Source: Arenibacter echinorum
Lineage (GTDB): Bacteria > Bacteroidota > Bacteroidia > Flavobacteriales > Flavobacteriaceae
DNA: 64,000 bases
NCBI RefSeq assembly: GCF_003259375.1
Contig: NZ_QLLN01000001.1
Coordinates: 28,635-92,634, forward strand
Reading direction: 5' to 3'
Within the stretch, counting starts at the first letter, position 1. Each line of letters starts with the position of its first letter. The position numbers and the translations under genes were made by a program. This document shows, piece by piece, positions 18,296 through 26,649 of this stretch. The notes beneath the pieces are model-generated. The model worked only from the letters and a program-made list of their open reading frames with translations, was not told the DNA's origin and ran no database searches.

Positions 18296-19138
18296 ATGGG
18301 AATTAAATCAAAAGTACTTTTGTTTCTAGTTGCAACTATGTTTGTAGCTACTATTTCGGCACAAAGGTCCATTAGGATAGGTTATGTGGATATGGAATAT
18401 ATCCTGGAGAATGTAGAGGAGTACAGGGAGGCCAATGAGCAATTGGCGGCCAAAGTCCAGAAATGGAAATTGGAGCTGGATAAGGAGAAGGGGATTATTG
18501 ATCAGATGAAGAAGGATTTAATGGCAGAGAAAGTGCTGTTAACGGAGGAATTGATTTCCGAGAGGCAGGAAGAAATCCAAATCTTGGAAAAGGAGATGTT
18601 CGATTATCAACAAGACAGGTTTGGCCCAGAAGGAGATCTAGTGCTTCAGAAAAGAAGATTGATACAGCCAATTCAAGATCAGGTTTTCAATGAGGTGCAG
18701 AAAATTGGTGCAAATAAAAAATATGATTTTATTTTTGATAAATCGGCAGATGTTGTAATGTTGTATTCCGAGAAAAGACACGATATTAGCGATCTTGTTT
18801 TGAGGGGGATTTCGAGGACTAGAAAAATAAGCGCACCTAAGAATAGGCAAAATGCCAGAAGTAGTTTCGAAGATATAGAGGATGAGGAAACGGAAGAAAC
18901 AATTAGCGATGCTATTTTAGAACGTCAGGAGAGGGCAAAGCAGGCGGAAGAGGCAAGGACCAAGACGGCAGAAGAAAACCGGGCAGAACAGCTCAAGATT
19001 CGAGAAGAACGTAAAAAGGCTTATGAAGAAAGAAGGAAAAAATTATTAGAAGAACGTGAGGCCAAAAGAAAGCAGGAGTTAGAGGAGAGAAGCGGCAAGA
19101 ATGACTCAGAAGAAGATAGTTCAAAGGACAATCAATAA
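18296..19138 (+). CDS. OmpH/Skp-family chaperone with long charged tail
   Basis: 280-aa periplasmic protein with a signal peptide (to about ...TISAQ, residue 22) and a core IRIGYVDMEYILENVEEY typical of OmpH/Skp, which hold unfolded outer-membrane proteins for BamA. The usual Skp length is about 160-170 aa. Here roughly residues 180-280 are an extra Glu/Lys/Arg-rich helical tail (repeated EERKK, EERR, EEREAK patterns), probably a long coiled coil. Directly downstream of bamA and upstream of a normal-length paralogue. Confidence 0.9.
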   Translation: MGIKSKVLLFLVATMFVATISAQRSIRIGYVDMEYILENVEEYREANEQLAAKVQKWKLELDKEKGIIDQMKKDLMAEKVLLTEELISERQEEIQILEKEMFDYQQDRFGPEGDLVLQKRRLIQPIQDQVFNEVQKIGANKKYDFIFDKSADVVMLYSEKRHDISDLVLRGISRTRKISAPKNRQNARSSFEDIEDEETEETISDAILERQERAKQAEEARTKTAEENRAEQLKIREERKKAYEERRKKLLEEREAKRKQELEERSGKNDSEEDSSKDNQ

Positions 19139-19214
19139 TATTAAATTAAGCTTAAACCAAATTACATTTATATAACTAAATCTTTAAATTAACACTCAAA
19201 CATTAATTAAAATC

Positions 19215-19724
19215 ATGAAACAAATTAAAAAAATAGCAGTAGCCATAGTTTTGTTCGTAGCAGCTACTAGTTTTGTTAATGCACAGGCAAAAATTGCACA
19301 TATAGATGTACAAAAATTGTTGTCTGAAATGCCGGAGATGAAGGCCGCAGAAGCGGAACTTAAGAAATTACAGGAAACGTATAGGGCGGATATTGAAAGT
19401 TCCATGACCGAACTTCAAAATAAATATACCCAATATAAAAATGAGTCATCTTCAAAGTCTGAAGAGGAAAATCAGAAAAGAGCTTTGGAATTACAAGGTT
19501 TCGAAAAAAATATTGGTGAGGCACAACAGACTGCCCAACAAGAATTACAAAAGAAACAAGGTGAACTTTTAGGTCCTATCACCGAAAAGGCCAAAAAAGC
19601 TATCGAGTCTGTGGCGGCTGCCCAAGGAATTGACTACGTAATGGATGCAACCCAAGGTAGTGGCCTTATCGTAGCCAAAGGGAAGGATATTTTGCCAGAG
19701 GTTAAGAAGCAATTAGGTTTCTAA
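19215..19724 (+). CDS. skp: OmpH/Skp-family periplasmic chaperone
   Basis: 169-aa periplasmic chaperone of normal Skp length. A signal peptide (MKQIKKIAVAIVLFVAATSFVNA-QA) is followed by KIAHIDVQKLLSEMPEM, a long helical hairpin region (about 45-120) rich in E, K and Q, and the closing IDYVMDATQGSGLIVA block conserved in the family. Last gene of the DUF6089-uppS-bamA-skp-skp envelope run; a strong terminator follows 20 bp later. Confidence 0.93.
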   Translation: MKQIKKIAVAIVLFVAATSFVNAQAKIAHIDVQKLLSEMPEMKAAEAELKKLQETYRADIESSMTELQNKYTQYKNESSSKSEEENQKRALELQGFEKNIGEAQQTAQQELQKKQGELLGPITEKAKKAIESVAAAQGIDYVMDATQGSGLIVAKGKDILPEVKKQLGF

Positions 19725-19743
19725 TCCAACAATAAAATGTTTT

Positions 19744-19772
19744 AAAAAGCCATGCAAACGCATGGCTTTTTT
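19744..19772 (+). terminator. Terminator after the skp gene
   Basis: Perfect 12-bp stem (AAAAAGCCATGC at 19744-19755, GCATGGCTTTTT at 19760-19771) with an AAAC loop and a T run. It closes the envelope operon and would work in both directions. Confidence 0.9.
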
Positions 19773-20080
19773 CATTATGTCCTTGTCCCGTCCTAAAATA
19801 AGTTGACACAAAATCGACTTATTTATGCTCACAACCAAACTACACTAACCAACATAATTATATAGACGACAAAAAGAATGAAACATTTTCTCATAATGGT
19901 TTGTATATAAGTGTTGCATTGTTCTTCCCAATAAGTGCCTAAAAGTTTTTGTGTTTAAAGGCTATATTCTAGTTGGGTTTATGCTAAGTTTTAAAAAGAT
20001 CGGTGGTTTATAGTAACTCTTCTACTTTGGCCCATCAAAAAAATTGAATGCTTGACCATCTAATTAAATAAATGTTGTTT
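19773..20080. other. Gene-free stretch with a possible insertion-sequence end
   Basis: No credible coding sequence. At 19796-19824 an inverted repeat (AAATAAGTTGA and TCGACTTATTT, one mismatch, 7-nt loop) follows GTCCT. I recall similar sequence at termini of Bacteroidota insertion sequences, but there is no transposase and no matching second end was seen. The rest shows no structure that I can support. Confidence 0.35.
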
Positions 20081-20275
20081 TTAAGATGGGACGCTGTCCT
20101 CCTTGCTACTTGTTAGCTTAATGTTTTTGAGTTCGAGCAAAACAGCCTGTAAGGCTTTGGCAGTATCCTTTTCCTGGGAAGTAACGGAACTCCCATTATA
20201 AAATAGAAGTCTAAGTATACGTCTTAATTTTCCAAGAATTCTAGAAAGCAAATTATTCCTCTTCCACCTGTCCAT
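20081..20275 (-). CDS. Small hypothetical protein
   Basis: 64-aa frame with ATG start, basic N-terminal half (WKRNNLLSRILGKLRRILRLLF, with possible amphipathic helix) and an acidic C-terminal half. I do not recognise it. It lies alone on the minus strand in a gene-poor stretch. It could be a spurious frame; moderate hydrophobic-basic patterning and a normal start are the only support. Confidence 0.35.
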   Translation of the reverse strand: MDRWKRNNLLSRILGKLRRILRLLFYNGSSVTSQEKDTAKALQAVLLELKNIKLTSSKEDSVPS

Positions 20276-20385
20276 ATGTTCTGATTAAAATGCTATTGAA
20301 TAATTCTATAGCACACAAAGTTGAAAAGTGAACAAGAAAAGATTACTACATTATTTTGCAATAACATTGCATATATCACATTTAT

Positions 20386-20598
20386 TTAGATTTCAATTTT
20401 TTTTAATACCTGAAGTTGGGCCTTTAGAAAATTGCAATACCCTTCAAATTCTGAATCTGAAATATCGTTGTGTTCATAGTTCAAAAAAAGTGGTGTTTCG
20501 GTTAAATTGTTGTATATTACAGGAAACTCCCTTTGAAAGGAAAGGGTTAGGTCAAAAATCTCCTTATTAAACTGATTTTCGATTTTTTTACTCCTCAT
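20386..20598 (-). CDS. Small conserved-type hypothetical protein
   Basis: 70-aa acidic/helical protein. The pattern FDLTLSFQREFPVIYNNLTETP, then a DISDSEFEGYCNFLKAQL helix, resembles small proteins I recall next to AraC regulators in other flavobacteria, but no function is known. It is divergent from the AraC gene with about 140 bp between starts. No signal peptide and no metal-binding motif. Confidence 0.55.
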   Translation of the reverse strand: MRSKKIENQFNKEIFDLTLSFQREFPVIYNNLTETPLFLNYEHNDISDSEFEGYCNFLKAQLQVLKKIEI

Positions 20599-20738
20599 GG
20601 CCTTATATCATTATTATACATTATAAGTTAAGTATATATTTCTGTAGTTTTTTACATGATTTTGAGAAAGAATTGTATAAATCCCACTTCCATGCTTTCG
20701 GTCATCGGTTAATTTAACTATCACTAATTCAATGTCTC

Positions 20739-21299
20739 ATGCTTATTTACGTGAAATACATGGTTAGTTTGCGCTGTAAAATGGTAGTAAAGCAGGAGCT
20801 GCAAAAGCTGGGCTTAAATTATGTCAACGTAGACCTTGGAACAATAGAAATCTTGGAAAATATCACAGATTTCCAAAAAGGACAACTACGTACCAACCTT
20901 AAAAGGTTTGGACTCGAATTGTTGGACGACAAGCGGAAAATTATGATTGAAAAAATCAAGGCCGTAATTATAGAAATGGTCCATTATTCCGATGAATTGC
21001 CTAAAGTTAACTATTCTGACTACATCAGTGAGAAACTCGGTTATGACTATACGTATTTGGCCAATGTATTTTGCGAAGTAAAGGGTATAACTATTCAGCA
21101 CTTCATCATTCTAAATAAAATAGAAAGGGTAAAGGAACTGCTGCTTTATGACGAGTTGAGTTTAAAGGAAATATCGTATCAGTTACATTATAGTAGCGTT
21201 GCACATTTATCCCATCAGTTTAAAAAAATTACTGGGCTTACGCCATCGTATTATAAAAAATTGAAGGAGAAACGCTTTGGGAATTTAGAAGATTTATAG
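20739..21299 (+). CDS. AraC-family regulator with HMA-like N-terminal domain
   Basis: 186-aa transcriptional regulator. The C-terminal 100 residues form an AraC double helix-turn-helix: the first helix pair around YISEKLGYDYTYLANVFCE, the second around LSLKEISYQLHYSSVAHLSHQFKKITGLTPS. The first 75 residues (KYMVSLRCKMVVKQELQKLG then NVDLGTIEI) look like a ferredoxin-like heavy-metal-associated (HMA) fold. The expected metal motif M-x-C-x-x-C reads M-V-S-L-R-C here, so one Cys is replaced by Ser. The start is ATG 20739, with ATG 20760 as an alternative. It may control neighbouring genes such as the cupin; the effector is unknown. Confidence 0.85.
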   Translation: MLIYVKYMVSLRCKMVVKQELQKLGLNYVNVDLGTIEILENITDFQKGQLRTNLKRFGLELLDDKRKIMIEKIKAVIIEMVHYSDELPKVNYSDYISEKLGYDYTYLANVFCEVKGITIQHFIILNKIERVKELLLYDELSLKEISYQLHYSSVAHLSHQFKKITGLTPSYYKKLKEKRFGNLEDL

Positions 21300-21496
21300 T
21301 CCATTGTTAAAATGTCCCATCAAAAGTCTTGTTATAAAACTATAGGGTTTTTTTTAACCTCCAAATATCGATAATGTGAGAATATTATAACTATTTGCCC
21401 TTCATATGTAATGCAATATCGAAAATAAATCCTCACCTTGAAAATCAGATTTACTAAAACAAATAAATATTGTAAAGTACCCAAATCTATAAATAA

Positions 21497-21841
21497 ATGC
21501 CTGTGGAAAATACGGAAGTTGAAAAATCAAAAATTTTTATTATTGTAGAAATCATTGAATATGTTCCCAATGCAGTGGTTATAAAAACCATCATAAAAAA
21601 AACAACTGGTAACGTTAGTGCCGTTTCCTTTGATTCAGGCGAAAACCTATCGGAAAAAATGTCGCCATTCGATACGTTTATCCAAATTATTGAAGGGCGT
21701 GCCGAAATCCTAATCGACGGCCATTCACAGACTTTGGAAACAGGCCAGTCCATTATCATCCCGGCCAATACCAAAAATACCATCAATGCCAAGGAACGCT
21801 TCAAAATGATTTCGACCATTATTAAAAGTGGCTATGAATAG
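21497..21841 (+). CDS. Cupin-domain protein
   Basis: 114-aa single-domain cupin. The two conserved strands are recognisable: SPFDTFIQIIEGRAEILIDG (motif 1 region) and LETGQSIIIPANTKNTINA (motif 2 region). The metal-binding His residues usual in motif 1 are missing, so a metal-independent ligand-binding or structural role is possible. No signal peptide. It follows the AraC gene on the same strand with a gap of about 200 bp. Confidence 0.78.
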   Translation: MPVENTEVEKSKIFIIVEIIEYVPNAVVIKTIIKKTTGNVSAVSFDSGENLSEKMSPFDTFIQIIEGRAEILIDGHSQTLETGQSIIIPANTKNTINAKERFKMISTIIKSGYE

Positions 21842-22190
21842 AAGATATCCTATAGTCTTGTAATAAAGTCATAAAATACAGCTGTAATTATTATGCCGCC
21901 CTATGTTAAAAGGCTTTGGTGCGGGGTACCATATTATTCCTTCCTCACTTTAATACGTTTGCATCTATTAGAATTTAAGAAACAACCCTGACAGGAGACT
22001 ACGGTTCAAAAAGGCCTTTATTGCTCTTATGGCCAAAGAGAGTAATGGCAAACTGGACGATTATGCTGAAGAAACATCCTTAAAAAAAATAATATAAATA
22101 TTATTGGCCTCATAACTTAAGCTTAAAGAATTTAGGCATTAGATGACGTTTAAAACGAAACAAATAATACTCATTCATAAACAAAAATTC
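21842..22190. other. Gene-free stretch with a short open scrap
   Basis: No full gene. From about 21993 to 22095 one plus-strand frame stays open and reads FKKAFIALMAKESNGKLDD before a TAA at 22093. It is vaguely similar to the start of the TerB-like protein encoded at 23655 and could be a decayed relative or a tiny gene starting at ATG 22029. Neither is secure. No terminator or clear promoter seen. Confidence 0.3.
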
Positions 22191-23006
22191 ATGAACAAAT
22201 TACCAAAAATTGCGATACCAGGGGTAATCATACTTATTGTACTGGTTGTTTTAATAATAAAATCCGCCGTAACGATCGATTCTGGGCAAGCCGGCGTGTT
22301 GTATAAAACTTTTAGTGGAGGTGTTGTAACAGACGAACCGCCCTTAGGGGAAGGTTTTCATATCGTGGCACCTTGGAACAAGGTTTTTATATATGAGGTT
22401 AGACAACAGGAAGTATTTGAAAAAATGCAGGTGCTTTCTTCCAACGGATTAGAAATTAAATTGGACGCCTCTGCTTGGTTTGAGCCTAAGCGGGAATTTT
22501 TAGGAAAGCTTCACCAAGAAAAAGGGTCGGAATACATTCAAAGGGTGCTTTTGCCTACGATTAGATCGGCGGCAAGAAGCGTTGTGGGGCGTTATACTCC
22601 AGAGCAATTGTATTCCAGTAAGCGCGATGCTATACAGGCCGAGATTTATGAAGAAACCAAAAAAATAGTTGACGGACAGTACATTCAGCTAAATGAGATA
22701 TTGGTAAGGGATGTCACTTTGCCAGGCACCATCAAAGAAGCTATAGAACGTAAACTAAAGCAAGAGCAGGAGTCATTGGAATACCAGTTTCGATTGGTTA
22801 CGGCTAAAAAGGAAGCTGAAAAGGTGACCATTGAAGCACAAGGAAAGGCTGATGCGAATAGAATTCTAAGTGCTTCTTTGACAGATAAGATATTGCAGGA
22901 CAAGGGAATCGACGCAACATTGGAATTAGCTCAGTCATCAAACTCAAAGGTAGTCATCATTGGTAGTGGCGATTCTGGATTACCGTTGATATTGGGCAAT
23001 AATTAA
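22191..23006 (+). CDS. Prohibitin-like SPFH-domain membrane protein
   Basis: 271-aa protein from ATG 22191 (the frame extends 16 codons upstream without support). A single N-terminal membrane anchor (IAIPGVIILIVLVVLIIK) precedes an SPFH/Band 7 domain of prohibitin type, with TIDSGQAGVLYKTFSGGV, LGEGFHIVAPWN and RSAARSVVGRYTPEQLYSSKR. A coiled-coil segment (KLKQEQESLEYQFRLVTAKKEAEK) and a short hydrophobic tail follow. Such proteins form ring-like membrane scaffolds, often tied to membrane-protease control and stress. It stands alone on the plus strand between the cupin and the hibernation-factor gene. Confidence 0.9.
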   Translation: MNKLPKIAIPGVIILIVLVVLIIKSAVTIDSGQAGVLYKTFSGGVVTDEPPLGEGFHIVAPWNKVFIYEVRQQEVFEKMQVLSSNGLEIKLDASAWFEPKREFLGKLHQEKGSEYIQRVLLPTIRSAARSVVGRYTPEQLYSSKRDAIQAEIYEETKKIVDGQYIQLNEILVRDVTLPGTIKEAIERKLKQEQESLEYQFRLVTAKKEAEKVTIEAQGKADANRILSASLTDKILQDKGIDATLELAQSSNSKVVIIGSGDSGLPLILGNN

Positions 23007-23061
23007 TTATTGTTTTTGTATGATGGAATAAAAAGTATAGAAGAAAAAAACTTTAAATGAG

Positions 23062-23094
23062 CAGGAACTTAAAACTAATTTGGATGTTCCTGCC
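23062..23094 (+). repeat. Hairpin in front of the hibernation-factor gene
   Basis: An 8-bp perfect inverted repeat (GCAGGAAC at 23062-23069, GTTCCTGC at 23087-23094) with a 17-nt loop. No T tract follows, so it is a weak terminator candidate for the prohibitin gene or a leader structure of the next gene, which starts 30 bp later. Confidence 0.4.
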
Positions 23095-23123
23095 TAATTG
23101 TATAATTAATAAAAAATAAAAAT

Positions 23124-23450
23124 ATGTTCAAAATTCAATTAAACACTGATAAAAATATATCGGGAGACGAAAGGCTTGAAAGTTATTTGAGTTCGGTAAT
23201 AGAAGATGAGCTCTCTCTTTTTAGTGATGATATAACGAGGGTCGAAATTCATCTGGCAGATGAAAATAGTCATAAAAAAGGAGAGGACGACAAGCGGTGT
23301 ATGCTTGAAGCCAGGCTCAAAAATAGGCAGCCTATTGCCGTTACTAGCCATGCAAACTCTGTGGAGAAAGCTGTGAACGACGCTCTAGACAAATTAAAGA
23401 CTTCAATGGAAACAATATATGGCCGGTCAAAGGATCACCCTAACACTTAA
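23124..23450 (+). CDS. HPF/RaiA-family ribosome-associated protein
   Basis: 108-aa short S30AE (sigma-54 modulation/ribosome hibernation) domain protein. The pattern FSDDITRVEIHLADEN, then KRCMLEARLKNRQPIAVTSHANSVEKAVNDALDKL, follows the beta-alpha-beta fold of HPF/YfiA. It should bind the small subunit and inactivate ribosomes in stress or stationary phase. It lacks the long-HPF C-terminal dimerisation domain. Its neighbours, a prohibitin-like protein and a TerB-like protein, fit a stress setting. Confidence 0.87.
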   Translation: MFKIQLNTDKNISGDERLESYLSSVIEDELSLFSDDITRVEIHLADENSHKKGEDDKRCMLEARLKNRQPIAVTSHANSVEKAVNDALDKLKTSMETIYGRSKDHPNT

Positions 23451-23654
23451 TTGGGGAAAGTTCTGAAAGTAATCCTTTCGAACTGCAATAGATTACAATA
23501 GACAAACAAAATAAAAGATTCCTGATAGGTATAGAAATCATTACTGTGATTCGGTTTGTCAGCACAGGATATTAAGCTAATCCCATAAGAGGAAAAAATA
23601 AAGGAGCAAAACTTGTAGGCCTTAACTTTCAATCAACACTAAACGTTTTAATCA

Positions 23655-24098
23655 ATGAATACTACAGATTATAGAAAAGAACTTTCCGATCAGGAACATG
23701 ACTTACTTCTGAAATTTCCAGCCTATATCTCATTATTGGCGGCCAATGCGGATGGCGCACTCGATAAGGATGAATTATTAGTCGCCAATGAATTGGCAGG
23801 AATTAAAAACTTTTCATGTCATCTTTTGCTGGAAGACTTTTATAAGGAAGTGACCCTTAATTTTGAGACTACTTTAGTTGATCTCGATAAATCGCTGCCC
23901 ATTGGAAAAGACGGCAGATTTGCCGCTATCACAGCTGAACTTGCTGATATCGAAAAGATTATGCTTAAGTTGGGTGATGAATACACAAGCATCATGCATA
24001 AAAGTATGAGGTCATTTAAGGATCATGTGTCTCATGCACACCATAATGTGCTGGTCGATTTGATATTTCCAATTCCAATTAAAGGGTTGAGCTATTAA
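23655..24098 (+). CDS. TerB-like helical protein
   Basis: 147-aa all-helical cytoplasmic protein. The segment FPAYISLLAANADGALDKDELLVANEL near residues 20-46 has the hydrophobic-helix plus acidic D-G-x-x-D-x-x-E turn typical of TerB/DjlA-like domains. The C-terminal part is His-rich (DHVSHAHHNV). TerB-like proteins are associated with metal/oxyanion stress, but the name does not fix a function here. Not recognised as a named family member. Confidence 0.65.
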   Translation: MNTTDYRKELSDQEHDLLLKFPAYISLLAANADGALDKDELLVANELAGIKNFSCHLLLEDFYKEVTLNFETTLVDLDKSLPIGKDGRFAAITAELADIEKIMLKLGDEYTSIMHKSMRSFKDHVSHAHHNVLVDLIFPIPIKGLSY

Positions 24099-24183
24099 CA
24101 TGGAGAAGGTTGCTTCGGGAGATGATGTTTATAAATCCAACTGGACCGCTTGCCAAAACGGGTAAAGCAAATTAAATGAAGTA

Positions 24184-25512
24184 ATGTTAGAAATTAGACC
24201 ACTTAATAATTTATCAGTTCATTTGGATCACCTTATCAAAGGGCGTTTATGGCTTAAGGTAATTATTGGATTGATTTTAGGAGCTGGACTTGGAATTCTT
24301 ATTAATCCATCAGCTGGGCTTGTGCCGGAGAATTTTAGCCTGTCCCTTGCCAATTGGCTCGACTTACCAGGTCAAATATTTATGAGATTGGTTCAAATGA
24401 TCATGATCCCATTGATATTTGCATCCATTATTTCAGGAATCGTAAGTAACACCTCCGAGAACCTTAAAACCTTCGGATTACGGCTATTGTTATATTTCGT
24501 ATTTACAACTGCCGTTGCAATCATTATTGGGCTGGCCATAACGCTCATCATGAAACCAGGCCAATATATTTTTGATATGGGGGGATTTCCGAATAGTGGG
24601 GCAGAACAAATAAAACCTGATGCACCCAATAATCTCCTTGAGAACATTCCAAATGCAATTTCCAACCTTATCCCTAATAACCCATTGGAGTCAATTTTGA
24701 CAGGGGAGATGTTAGGGGTTGTAATATTTACATTAATAATCGGGGTCGCAGTAACCCAACTTAATAAGGACACTGCAAGGCCTGTTATTCGTTTTATAGA
24801 GGCCATTCAGAAAATCTGCATGATTGTGGTCTCATGGGCTATGAGACTCGTTCCGTATGCGGTATTTGGCCTAATGGCGGCCTTGTTATCCAGAATCGGC
24901 CTTGAAATATTTCTGGGTCTGGGCTTTTACATGGGCGTCGTTATTCTAGGTTTGATTCTGTTAATGGTTTTTTATTTAATACTTGTGTTCGCTGTGGCAC
25001 AAAAGAACCCCTTTAAATTTTTTAACCTTATTCGCGAACCCCAACTACTTGCTTTTTCAACTGCCAGCTCTGCAGCGGTTATGCCTGTATCCATGAAAAC
25101 GGCCGACGAAAAATTAGGGGTATCCTCGAACATTAGTGATTTTGTTATTCCCATAGGGGCCACAATCAATATGGACGGGACCGCTTTATTTCAATGTGTG
25201 ACCACATTGTTTATGGCTCAGGCATATGGTATAGAATTGTCGATAATTAATTTGGTATTGATCACAGCAACGGTTGTTGCAGCCTCTATTGGAACACCCG
25301 CAATTCCTGGAGGAGGGGTCATTATTCTTGCTTCGGTACTACAAAGTACGGGAATTCCAATAGATGGTTTGATCGTTATTATTGGTATGGATCGTATTCT
25401 AGGAATGTTTAGGACAGCTGTTAATGTGACCGGAGACCTTACCGCATGTGTAATTTTTAATAAATATTACGGCAAGAAATTAAATGATAAGACCATTACC
25501 AACAAGCAATAA
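24184..25512 (+). CDS. Dicarboxylate/amino acid:cation symporter
   Basis: 442-aa secondary transporter of the DAACS (GltP/DctA) family, which imports glutamate, aspartate or C4-dicarboxylates with Na+ or H+. It has about eight membrane helices. The serine-rich hairpin loop appears as AFSTASSAAVMPVS, followed by ISDFVIPIGATINMDGTALF (NMDGT motif) and the GTPAIPGGGVIILASVLQ and GMDRILGMFRTAVNVTGD blocks. Substrate cannot be told from sequence alone. The CorA gene follows after 19 bp, likely in one transcript. Confidence 0.92.
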   Translation: MLEIRPLNNLSVHLDHLIKGRLWLKVIIGLILGAGLGILINPSAGLVPENFSLSLANWLDLPGQIFMRLVQMIMIPLIFASIISGIVSNTSENLKTFGLRLLLYFVFTTAVAIIIGLAITLIMKPGQYIFDMGGFPNSGAEQIKPDAPNNLLENIPNAISNLIPNNPLESILTGEMLGVVIFTLIIGVAVTQLNKDTARPVIRFIEAIQKICMIVVSWAMRLVPYAVFGLMAALLSRIGLEIFLGLGFYMGVVILGLILLMVFYLILVFAVAQKNPFKFFNLIREPQLLAFSTASSAAVMPVSMKTADEKLGVSSNISDFVIPIGATINMDGTALFQCVTTLFMAQAYGIELSIINLVLITATVVAASIGTPAIPGGGVIILASVLQSTGIPIDGLIVIIGMDRILGMFRTAVNVTGDLTACVIFNKYYGKKLNDKTITNKQ

Positions 25513-25531
25513 ACACCAATGAACCGGTCGT

Positions 25532-26524
25532 TTGTCAAAAGTGAAAACTATAATATATCCAAGTGAAAAAATGATTGAAATCTATTATAAGAATGGTAAT
25601 ATAAATAAATATACAACTATTGATGAAATAGAATATGTGCCAAACAATATATTTAGCATTCGGTTTATTGATTTCACTAATTTAGATTTAAAAACAATAG
25701 CCGAAAAATTTAATCTTGAATTATCTTCCTTTGGTAAGGGAGAGGATATTGAAATTAGTTCACATTATATTGATTCTGCAGACCAGCTATCCTTAAACTT
25801 TACGATTCCAAGTTATGCTCCCAATACTATTTTTGAGGAAAGGGATATTTATATCTTGATTAAAAATGATATTGTATTTACATTTCTTTCGTCGGAAATT
25901 GAAGCTAATTTAAATCAATTGACGCATTTTATTTATGATATTGAGAATACGAAATTTGAAACCTACTCTGAGCTTTTCCTATTTCAAATTGGGGTAATCT
26001 CGGACTATTATGCAGATATTGTCGAATTGATTTCAAAGAAAATAAAAGACCTTTTCCAAGAGACGCTAAAATCCAAAAAATTCAAGGAAAAGGACTTGGA
26101 TTATATTGCGGAATTAAGGTATAACAATTTACTTATTAGAGAATCTCTTTCGGAGTTTCAAAGGATTCTTCTGCTGTTGAACAAGAGCGATAAAAACAAA
26201 GATAATACATCATCTAAGGTTCGGGAAGAAATAGACGACCTTGCCGTAATAGAAGATTATTTGCAATATAATTTTAGTAGGTTGGATGACCTTAATGGGA
26301 ATATTAATAGTAAGATAGAACTGGAACAGAATCATATTTTTAAAATCCTGACTATCATAACTGTTTGTATTTCGTTGCCTACTTTAATAGTGGGGGTTTA
26401 TGGAATGAATTTTAAGAATATGCCAGAATTAAATTGGGTCTTTGGTTACCAATTTGTCGTTATAGTATTGATAGTAAGTTTTATCATCCCTTTAATCTAT
26501 TTTAAAATAAAGAAATGGTTTTAA
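25532..26524 (+). CDS. CorA-family divalent cation transporter
   Basis: 330-aa member of the CorA/MIT magnesium channel superfamily. A long cytoplasmic N-terminal region with helical segments (150-265) is followed by two membrane helices at the C-terminus (about 273-293 and 303-323). The signature YGMNF (GMN motif) ends the first. The usual MPEL-type loop after GMN appears here as KNMPELNW. The start is TTG at 25532, with GTG 25541 an alternative. Its DNA is more AT-rich than that of its neighbours. Mg2+ is the likely substrate, Zn2+ or others possible. Confidence 0.87.
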   Translation: MSKVKTIIYPSEKMIEIYYKNGNINKYTTIDEIEYVPNNIFSIRFIDFTNLDLKTIAEKFNLELSSFGKGEDIEISSHYIDSADQLSLNFTIPSYAPNTIFEERDIYILIKNDIVFTFLSSEIEANLNQLTHFIYDIENTKFETYSELFLFQIGVISDYYADIVELISKKIKDLFQETLKSKKFKEKDLDYIAELRYNNLLIRESLSEFQRILLLLNKSDKNKDNTSSKVREEIDDLAVIEDYLQYNFSRLDDLNGNINSKIELEQNHIFKILTIITVCISLPTLIVGVYGMNFKNMPELNWVFGYQFVVIVLIVSFIIPLIYFKIKKWF

Positions 26525-26649
26525 GAAATTATTAAAACGGGTATAAGTTCCTTAAAACTAACAATACATACAGATCAAAGGTCGGTTAATTCATAGATTA
26601 AATAAAAACCTACGACCACATCTCTTTGCAATACTCCATATAAGGAGGT

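Noticed and set aside
26540-26632. GGTCG ... CGACC inverted repeat after the CorA gene, considered a terminator.
   Set aside because: Only five pairs with a loop of more than 20 nt and no T tract.
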